In this document: in pieces, positions 6,951-11,965 of the stretch
How positions within the stretch are numbered: the first letter of the stretch is position 1
Layout: the number at the start of each line of letters is the position of its first letter
From: CAYVLI01 sp964452105 [NCBI: uncultured Nitrospinota bacterium]
GTDB taxonomy: Bacteria > JAUXIQ01
DNA length: 11,965 nt
Direction of reading: 5' to 3'
Assembly (NCBI GenBank): GCA_964452105.1
Contig: CAYVLI010000043.1
Span: forward strand, 1-11,965
Position numbers and translations under genes: made by a program
Notes under the pieces: generated by a model
Seen by the model: only the letters and a program-made list of their open reading frames with translations
What the model was told of the DNA's origin: nothing
Database searches by the model: none

Positions 6951-7439
6951 ATGCTTTCAAAAAGTTATTTGGGACTAACCGTAAGGGCGGTATTTCTGGT
7001 ATGTGCATTAAGCATCATCGGCGTTTCCTGGAACGTTGTGCAAGCACGCGCAGAGGCTGCCGATGCTGAAATCGTCGCCATGGTAAATGAACTGAAGGCG
7101 GCTTGGGAAAAGCTTGATCTGGCAAGTTTGGAGAGACTCTTCGATCTCGGATACGACATGGAGTACTACCCTGCGGAGATGATGAGGGTCGGCGGCGGGG
7201 GTGGGGTAAGGGCTTACTTCAAGGAAGCTGTTGACCATCTTACCAGTGTTAAGCTGACAATCAACAAGATCAAAGTTGACTCGCTCGGGGACGTTGCCTA
7301 TGCGGCGTTCCTATGGCACTTCGAGTACAAATGGGACGGTACAGCCGGAGCGGGGGATGGAAGAAGCACACTGGTGTTGCGAAAAAGAGGCGGTAAATGG
7401 AAGATAATACACTACCATGAATCAGTTCCAGTAAAGTAA
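6951..7439 (+). CDS. Exported SnoaL/DUF4440-like (NTF2-fold) protein
   Basis: A 162-residue protein that starts with a clear signal peptide: K4 and R12, then a hydrophobic core from about 13 to 30, and a likely cleavage site after QARA (residue 34). The mature part has the NTF2-like layout. A first helix (AEIVAMVNELKAAWEKLD) leads to a short acidic strand region, a glycine-rich turn (VGGGGGV) with a YFKEAVDHL helix, and a terminal sheet ending in STLVLRKRGGKWKIIHYHES, the most typical element of DUF4440/SnoaL-like proteins. Such proteins are small-ligand-binding or enzyme-like pockets, often without known activity. GAGG lies 6 nt before the ATG. It is divergent from the MFS operon (258-bp gap) and convergent with the TPR gene (24-bp gap). 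No partner gene is evident. The fold call is firm; the function is unknown. Confidence 0.85.
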   Translation: MLSKSYLGLTVRAVFLVCALSIIGVSWNVVQARAEAADAEIVAMVNELKAAWEKLDLASLERLFDLGYDMEYYPAEMMRVGGGGGVRAYFKEAVDHLTSVKLTINKIKVDSLGDVAYAAFLWHFEYKWDGTAGAGDGRSTLVLRKRGGKWKIIHYHESVPVK

Positions 7440-7463
7440 GAACGGGCGGGCGGCAAATCTTAA

Positions 7464-7769
7464 TTATTTTAGGAGGGAATCATCTTCCTGTAGGTCAGCT
7501 TGGACCGATACCAGCAGTGCTTTTATAACCGGATTGTCCGGCTCCACCTCCAGAGCGGCCATATACTTTTCTTTTGCTTCAATCGTCTTTCCAGAATTCT
7601 CGAGCAGGGCTCCCCAGTTGAGATAGGCTTCCACACAGCATGAATCCAGCTCGATGGCTTTTGCATATTCCGTAATAGCGTCTTCAGTACGGTCCAGTTG
7701 ACCGAGCATGGTTCCGAGCATAGTGTGAAAAATCGATGGTGAATGATATTTCATTTCGTCAGCTGTCAT
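7464..7769 (-). CDS. Small TPR-repeat protein
   Basis: The 101 residues from ATG 7769 contain two tetratricopeptide repeats (about 12-44 and 46-79). They show the usual small/large residue pattern: LGTMLGQLDRTEDAITEYAKAIELD, then AYLNWGALLENSGKTIEAKEKYMAALEVEPDNP. A short acidic tail follows. TPRs are protein-protein interaction modules, and two repeats alone suggest an adaptor or part of a larger complex. The frame is also open upstream (ATG 7856 or TTG 7862), but the extra 30 residues do not look repeat-like and would run toward the cyclase promoter, so I prefer 7769. No start has a strong ribosome site. The GEL-type repeats are sound; the gene boundary and function are uncertain. Confidence 0.7.
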   Translation of the reverse strand: MTADEMKYHSPSIFHTMLGTMLGQLDRTEDAITEYAKAIELDSCCVEAYLNWGALLENSGKTIEAKEKYMAALEVEPDNPVIKALLVSVQADLQEDDSLLK

Positions 7770-7996
7770 AGTCGAGGCCCCATTTATGGTTGCTGAGGTG
7801 ATTCTGCTGAATATTAATGGTTCTCTGTTTATATCGGCAAATACCTGCAGAGGCATTAGCAAGCCTTGCGTTTAATGGAAATGATCCGTTTTCCGAGTGG
7901 ATTCTCTCTTCGGTTCTGTTATCATTATCCATGAGACGGTGGTGAAAAATGTCTCTTGCTACAAAGCTTCTTTTTGATTCGAGGGATGGAGGGAGC

Positions 7997-8668
7997 ATGG
8001 AGATCGTAGATTTATCAGTGGCGCTGGGGGAGCCCGGCGCAGCCATGGTGAAGGGGCATGAACCCCCCACGTTTGAGCCCATCAACACCCACGAGGAGCA
8101 TTACCTTTCGAACGCGCGCGCATCCTTCAGCCTGCATACAGGGACGCACGTGGATGCCCCATATCATTTCTGTTCCGACGGCATTACCATAGACGAACTG
8201 CCGCTGGAGAAGGTGGTGGGACCTGCTCTGGTGGCGGATTTAAGGGGTGTGGCAGGAAGGAGAACGGCCCTCAGCCCGGAACATATCGAGGCGAATATCC
8301 CTGGGAGGGACACCCTTAAAGGAGTCATCATAATTCTATACACTGGATGGCTGGATAAAGCCTACCACACCGAAAGATATTACCTGGACAATCCATACCT
8401 AAGTATAGATGCAGCCCGCTGGCTTGTGGAGAGCGGCATCGAAGCCCTGGCCCTCGATTCAAGCGTGGACACGACTCTTGGAGGAGCGAAACCATCGCCG
8501 GAGAGCCATCCGGTGCACAGGATACTGCTGGGAAATGGGATACCCTTAATCGAGAACGTGACCAACCTGGATAAGCTGCTCGGCCGCAAGGTTCAGCTTT
8601 TCGCTCTGCCGGTGAAGATATACAGGGAGGGCGGAGCCCCCGCCAGGGTCATCGCCGTCATCGAGTAA
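7997..8668 (+). CDS. Cyclase-family metal-dependent hydrolase (kynurenine formamidase-like)
   Basis: The 223 residues from ATG 7997 open with MEIVDLSVALGEP, the usual N-terminus of the family. The signature HTGTHVDAPYHF gives metal ligands H47, H51 and D53, and the nearby H57. A second family landmark, the region IEALALDSSVDTT followed by HPVHRILLGNGIPLIENVTNLD, is intact. Members bind zinc or manganese and hydrolyse amides or cyclic substrates: N-formylkynurenine in KynB, isatin in isatin hydrolase. A generic role is all I can support, because kyn neighbours are missing. A start at ATG 7949 is also possible and adds 16 residues. I prefer 7997 because it matches the family N-terminus and has GGAGG just upstream. 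Convergent with the GNAT gene 62 bp later. Confidence 0.88.
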   Translation: MEIVDLSVALGEPGAAMVKGHEPPTFEPINTHEEHYLSNARASFSLHTGTHVDAPYHFCSDGITIDELPLEKVVGPALVADLRGVAGRRTALSPEHIEANIPGRDTLKGVIIILYTGWLDKAYHTERYYLDNPYLSIDAARWLVESGIEALALDSSVDTTLGGAKPSPESHPVHRILLGNGIPLIENVTNLDKLLGRKVQLFALPVKIYREGGAPARVIAVIE

Positions 8669-8730
8669 GTGTCAAAATAAAATACTGGGTGGAACTGTAG
8701 AGGTGAACTGCAGGCTGAGCATGGCAACTC

Positions 8731-9456
8731 TTATTCCTGTGACTTAATGGCATTAAGGATATAGCGCGATCTCGAGGTCAGGTCCATTTCTTTAGCGGTG
8801 ACTTTTTCGCCGTCGTTGAAGAACTTCTCTATGATTATGACCGGGTGCCTGTAGTAGTCGTCTCCACCGTGGCTCATGATGTATCCCCCGCGGAATAACC
8901 CGCAAACTTTCCAACCGTGCTGCTCCATTATATGCTGGGATATGGTGTTGAAAGTTGTCACCGAGCACAATCCGTACTCGGCGCCGGTGAGGGGGAACAC
9001 TTCGTTCATGTAGGCCAGGAAATCGCTGAACAGACCTCTCTTCCTGTAATGGGGGTCTATAACGCTCACCTCGCCCCAGATGGTCATATTCAATCTGTCC
9101 GCTCTGATGGCGCAGCCTGCGCACAATGCGCCCGAAGCGACATCCTCGGCGACGTAGATGAACCAGTCCTTTTTCATGAAGGTATCGCCGTCCCCTATCA
9201 TTTCCCGCATGGCTTTGGGACTGTGCAGAAAATGGAAATTTGTGCCCTGGTACTCGGGGACGCCCATCCTGTATAAATCACATACCATTTCTATCTCGTC
9301 GTTTGACATGGGGCGGCACAAGTAGGAATTCCCTTCTTTGCTGAACTTTTTGCGGCGGTCGGGCCATACCATTTTGCGCCGGCTCATCTTCTTAAACTCG
9401 CAAAGGCCGCTGTAGTCCTTGTAAACTTTTCCGTATCCTTCCTCTTCGGACATCAT
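8731..9456 (-). CDS. GNAT-family N-acetyltransferase
   Basis: A 241-residue protein. An N-terminal extension of about 45 mostly charged residues is followed by a GNAT fold. YLCRPMSNDEIEMVCDLYR opens the domain. WGEVSVIDPHYRKRGLFSDFLAYM (127-150) is the acetyl-CoA motif A, with the pyrophosphate-binding loop R138-K-R-G141-L-F and Phe in the place of the usual Gly/Ala. VTTFNTISQHIMEQHGWKVCGLFRGGY (167-192) is the typical C-terminal helix and strand. The enzyme would transfer acetyl from acetyl-CoA to an amine; the acceptor is unknown. AGGAGGG lies 4-7 nt before two adjacent ATGs (9456 and 9453). The gene follows the DHA2 exporter by 48 bp on the same strand, so the two are probably cotranscribed. 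Acetylation plus export of the same toxic or signalling amine is a reasonable inference. Confidence 0.88.
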   Translation of the reverse strand: MMSEEEGYGKVYKDYSGLCEFKKMSRRKMVWPDRRKKFSKEGNSYLCRPMSNDEIEMVCDLYRMGVPEYQGTNFHFLHSPKAMREMIGDGDTFMKKDWFIYVAEDVASGALCAGCAIRADRLNMTIWGEVSVIDPHYRKRGLFSDFLAYMNEVFPLTGAEYGLCSVTTFNTISQHIMEQHGWKVCGLFRGGYIMSHGGDDYYRHPVIIIEKFFNDGEKVTAKEMDLTSRSRYILNAIKSQE

Positions 9457-9504
9457 GCGTCCCTCCTCTTAACGGGTTTAAGGCCATTAATTTGATGCCT
9501 TTAA

Positions 9505-11061
9505 TCAGTCTGCGGCGACTTTCTTCGCCCTCAGCATGAGTGCAGGGATGATGCAGGACAGTGAAATCAGGCCCAGTATCAGATAGACGTCACTGAAAGC
9601 TGCAAGAAGGCTCTCGGCCACCACCATCTTGTTCAGAAGCGCCAGGGATTTGAGCCCGGCCGTTCCTATGGTGTCTCCCATGCTCCTGAAAAGTGCTTCG
9701 CCGTGGTGCAGAAAGGTGGAAGTGGCCAGCGAACTGTATGTCTGATGTTCGGAGTAGGTGGCTACATGTATGAGCTCTCTACGTTCAACCAGCGTGCTTA
9801 TGACTGCGATGCCGAACATGCCTCCTATGTAGCGTGTCACGTTGAAGAGGCCGGACCCCATCGAGACCTGTTCCACCGGCAGTGAGAAGAGCGCCAGGGT
9901 CATGAGGGGAGTGAAAATAAGGCCGAGGCCGATACCCCTGAGATTGAGCATCCATACGATGGTGGATTCCGTCGTCTGTAAAGAGACATAGGAGAGCCAG
10001 TAGATACCCGTGCTGAACACCAGAATACCGGTTATCACCATGAGCCGCGGGCTTACCTTCCCTGTAAGCACTCCGGTTGTGAAAAGGAAAGCGCCGAACA
10101 GCAGGGCGCCAGGCAGCATGATGATCCCTGCCCTGAAGGCCGTGTATGGAAGCATCTTCTGGAGATAAATGGGCACGATATAGGCCGATCCATAATAGCC
10201 TATGCCCAGCACCGCAGATAGAATGGTGGCATTGCTGTACATGAAATTTTTGAACAACTGAATCTCTACGAAGGGCTGCTTGGTCTTGATTTCGGTTACG
10301 ATGAAGGCGGCCAACGAGCCTGCGAAGATTATGAACAGGTTTCGTATATAATCCGATCTCAACCAGCTTTCCTGATGGCCTTTGCTGAGCAGTATGAGGA
10401 GACTGCCCAGGCTGAGAGATAAGAATATCAAGCCCGGAATATCGAGCCTGCGACTGACCGGCGGCCTGGTTTCTTTCATTATCAGCAGAGTCATCAGCAG
10501 CCCTGTCACGCCGAAGGGAACGTTTATGAAAAAGATGAGCCGCCAGTTGATCTCATCCGTAAGGTAGCCTCCGACAACCGGCCCCAGGGCAGGCCCCATG
10601 ATAGAGCCGAGGGCGAATATACCCATGGCCAGACCCCGCTGCTCTTCGGGGAACACATCGTAGAAAATGACCATAGCGATGGGCAGAATCGCTCCACCGC
10701 CCAACCCCTGAATGGCCCTGAATACTATAATCGAATTGCCGCTCCAGGAAAGGCCGCAAAGGATGGAAGATGTGGTGAAGACGGCCAGCGAGACTGCGTA
10801 CAGGGTGCGGTGGCCCAGTTTGGCTCCCAGCCAGCCTGTCGAAGGCATCATAATAGCCATGGTGAGCATATAGGCTGTCGCTACCCACTGACCTTTGTCC
10901 AGGTTCATACCGAAGTTGGCCATTATGTGGGGAAGGGCGACGTTCACTATGGCCACGTCCATGGCATAGATGAACGTACCCATGATGACACCAGTTGTTA
11001 CCAGCCACTTGTAGATGGGTTTCTCGTGCAGTGGAATTTGAGCCGAACGCTCCATAACCAT
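9505..11061 (-). CDS. DHA2-family MFS exporter, EmrB/QacA type, 14 helices
   Basis: A 518-residue membrane protein with the hydrophobicity pattern of a 14-helix drug:H+ antiporter. Motif D1 (YAMDVAIVNVALPHI, 32-46, with membrane Asp35) sits in helix 1. Motif A (GWLGAKLGHRTLY, 76-88) lies between helices 2 and 3. The antiporter motif C (GSIMGPALGPVVGGYL, 152-167) is in helix 5, and NWRLIFFINVPFG (172-184) follows. These proteins use the proton gradient to expel lipophilic drugs, dyes or metabolites. EmrB works with a periplasmic EmrA and an outer-membrane channel; neither is in this window. ATG 11061 has a modest ribosome site (AGGTTGG region); ATG 11055 is an alternative. The leader RNA is about 110 nt and includes a CTGAAT/ATTCAG hairpin (11084-11101). 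First gene of a two-gene unit with the GNAT gene. Confidence 0.93.
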   Translation of the reverse strand: MVMERSAQIPLHEKPIYKWLVTTGVIMGTFIYAMDVAIVNVALPHIMANFGMNLDKGQWVATAYMLTMAIMMPSTGWLGAKLGHRTLYAVSLAVFTTSSILCGLSWSGNSIIVFRAIQGLGGGAILPIAMVIFYDVFPEEQRGLAMGIFALGSIMGPALGPVVGGYLTDEINWRLIFFINVPFGVTGLLMTLLIMKETRPPVSRRLDIPGLIFLSLSLGSLLILLSKGHQESWLRSDYIRNLFIIFAGSLAAFIVTEIKTKQPFVEIQLFKNFMYSNATILSAVLGIGYYGSAYIVPIYLQKMLPYTAFRAGIIMLPGALLFGAFLFTTGVLTGKVSPRLMVITGILVFSTGIYWLSYVSLQTTESTIVWMLNLRGIGLGLIFTPLMTLALFSLPVEQVSMGSGLFNVTRYIGGMFGIAVISTLVERRELIHVATYSEHQTYSSLATSTFLHHGEALFRSMGDTIGTAGLKSLALLNKMVVAESLLAAFSDVYLILGLISLSCIIPALMLRAKKVAAD

Positions 11062-11150
11062 GCATCCAACCTGGCAGGTATTCCTGAATCGCTCTATTCA
11101 GTAATGCTCCGTTCTCGTCTGCTTGCCGGCAGGTGAATTTACGACAGCGG

Positions 11151-11172
11151 TTATTTACCTAACGGTAAGTAA
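11151..11172. promoter_or_regulatory. TetR-type operator over the DHA2 transcription start
   Basis: Inverted repeat TTATTTACC (11151-11159), spacer TAAC, GGTAAGTAA (11164-11172): 8 of 9 positions are complementary. The TTACC/GGTAA core with a short spacer resembles operators of TetR-family repressors. It starts 4 bp past the -10 box, so it covers the expected start site, where a bound repressor would block initiation. No TetR gene is in the window, so the regulator is inferred. Confidence 0.7.
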
Positions 11173-11176
11173 GTAG

Positions 11177-11205
11177 AGCATAATCAGGGATTTTATAAAA
11201 GTCAA
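11177..11205 (-). promoter_or_regulatory. Sigma70 promoter of the DHA2-GNAT unit
   Basis: On the minus strand, TTGACT (11205-11200, 5 of 6 consensus) is separated by exactly 17 bp from TATGCT (11182-11177, 4 of 6). The start site falls near 11170, inside the inverted repeat, about 108 nt before the exporter ATG. The spacing and the operator make this the best-supported promoter in the window. Confidence 0.72.
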
Positions 11206-11364
11206 TGAAAAAGTTTGCTGGTTAGGATAACTGTTCTATATCCAGCTATCACCGGGTTGTCTCTCGACGGGGATACCGGGCATGGGGAAATATCTGCTAC
11301 AATATATCGTGAGCCCTAAGAAAGTCCTGCACGGGCATGTCCAGTCCGCTCAAAGTGCGGTTGC

Positions 11365-11449
11365 TGTCATTATTAGCACAGCGAAGAATCTCTCTTATCT
11401 TGCTACTGTCTATATCTTTCACGAGATGCTCGCTACGCTCAGTATGACA
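11365..11449. repeat. Imperfect palindromic intergenic repeat (REP/MITE-like)
   Basis: The left arm begins TGTCATTATTAGCACAGCGA and runs on to GAATCTCTC (11365-11394). The right arm, read on the minus strand, begins TGTCATACTGAGCGTAGCGA (11449-11420). The arms match at most positions and enclose about 25 bp. This resembles the common dispersed bacterial palindrome whose arms read GTCATTCTGAGCG...GAAGAATCTC and which yields spurious HTERSE peptides in databases. No transposase is present. Only one copy is seen here. Confidence 0.6.
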
Positions 11450-11582
11450 GCTTACCAGGGAAAGCTGGGCATTACACAATCCTCGGCAGCCGGTGAGGCG
11501 ACTTCTCCGGGACTCACATATAGTCTAAAGTCCTGAGGGTTATCGACTTTATAAATAAAATGACTGTAAGTGCGCTTTCTCC

Positions 11583-11965
11583 TCAGCCGGATGTTCTGTC
11601 AGGAGCTTCCGAGCCGGTGACTGCATCGATTATCTTTTGAAAAGATGAACCCGGTCCGAAGACGGCGGCGACACCTTTCTCCTTCATCCGGGGTACATCC
11701 AGGTCGGGTATGACGCCCCCGAAGATAACTTTGATATCCTTTATTTCCTTTTCATCAAAGCTGTGCTGGATTCTCTCGGCGACATAGATGTGGCCTCCCG
11801 TGGAGCAGCTCACCCCTATGACGTCTGCAGCTTCCTGAATGGCTACACTCACTATCTCCTCGGGCAGCCCGTAGCGCGTAAAAATCACCTCCATGCCGGC
11901 ATCGCGCAGTTTTTTGGCCACATATCGGATGCCGCGGTCGTGGGCGTCCATCCTGGATTTAGTCA
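11583..11965 (-). CDS. Cobalamin-binding domain protein (methylmalonyl-CoA mutase C-terminal type), 5'-partial
   Basis: The frame enters from the right edge and ends with TGA at 11583-11585. The first in-window codons read TKSRMDAHDRG, which aligns with the family sequence AKPGLDGHDRG. The ATG at 11951 is therefore internal, and only the first 10-20 residues should be missing. D-A-H-D-R-G carries the His (codon 11940-11942) that ligates cobalt from below the corrin ring. DVIGVSCSTGGH and VIFGGVIPDLD are the Ser- and Gly-Gly-bearing loops around the nucleotide tail. The protein ends soon after the domain (ATFGPGSS-like loop, short tail), so it looks like a stand-alone B12 subunit, as in two-subunit acyl-CoA mutases (HcmB/IcmB-type small subunits) or related carbon-skeleton mutases. 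The catalytic subunit should be sought to the right of the window. Confidence 0.9.
   Translation of the reverse strand, partial: TKSRMDAHDRGIRYVAKKLRDAGMEVIFTRYGLPEEIVSVAIQEAADVIGVSCSTGGHIYVAERIQHSFDEKEIKDIKVIFGGVIPDLDVPRMKEKGVAAVFGPGSSFQKIIDAVTGSEAPDRTSG

Larger units (their letters stand above)
11062..11582. other. Intergenic region: exporter promoter and leader, palindromic repeat, 3' flank of B12 gene
   Basis: This 521-bp gap holds the leader, operator and promoter of the DHA2 gene (11062-11205) and the imperfect palindrome at 11365-11449. A weak hairpin (GGACT/AGTCC, about 11514-11533) lies beyond the cobalamin-binding gene, without a T-tract. I see no gene. The minus frame 11297-11479 reads through the palindrome and is typical of repeat-derived spurious ORFs. 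Confidence 0.6.

Noticed and set aside
7759-8088. Minus-strand 109-codon frame between TPR and cyclase genes
   Set aside because: Mostly antisense to the cyclase start. The non-overlapping part is not protein-like and has no ribosome site.
11297-11479. Minus-strand 60-codon frame
   Set aside because: Translation of the palindromic repeat (contains HTERSE), a well-known spurious ORF type.
1-11965. CRISPR array, rRNA, phage or transposase genes
   Set aside because: No regularly spaced direct repeats, no rRNA-like stretch and no integrase, transposase or phage structural motif in any frame.

Overview
The window holds ten protein genes plus one small candidate ORF, in about 12 kb of moderate GC. 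The likely host is an anaerobic bacterium, for example in Desulfobacterota or an anaerobic Chloroflexota lineage. This rests on an apparent selenoprotein, a B12-dependent mutase-type domain, a RegB-like redox sensor kinase with a Cys-containing PAS domain, and a set of carboxylate/CoA-type metabolic genes. The phylum cannot be fixed from this sequence alone.

Layout, left to right. 1-1702 (minus): a membrane sensor histidine kinase that runs off the left edge. 1703-2751: about 1 kb with no convincing gene, AT-rich in the middle, with hairpins and a possible decayed coding remnant. 2752-6692 (minus): a probable operon read right to left, in the order MFS carboxylate-type transporter, MBL-fold hydrolase, ketopantoate-reductase-like dehydrogenase, OsmC/Ohr-like protein. 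The OsmC-like gene has an in-frame UGA exactly where the family has its first catalytic Cys, and a SECIS-like hairpin directly follows. I read it as one 154-residue selenoprotein, not a 64-residue truncated ORF. 6951-7439 (plus): an exported SnoaL/NTF2-fold protein. 7464-7769 (minus): a small TPR protein. 7997-8668 (plus): a metal-dependent cyclase/kynurenine-formamidase-family hydrolase. 11061-8731 (minus): a DHA2 (EmrB/QacA-type) 14-helix exporter followed by a GNAT acetyltransferase, behind a clear sigma70 promoter with a TetR-type inverted repeat over the start site. 11062-11582: the rest of that promoter region and an imperfect palindromic repeat. 11583-11965 (minus): a cobalamin-binding domain protein cut by the right edge.

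How the parts may work together (inference): the four-gene operon looks like uptake of a small carboxylate, followed by hydrolysis and NAD(P)H-dependent reduction, with a selenium-based thiol peroxidase for protection or repair. The DHA2/GNAT pair looks like a drug or metabolite export and acetylation unit under TetR-type repression. The repressor gene is not in the window.

The main observation is the UGA-containing OsmC gene, which standard gene calling would truncate.
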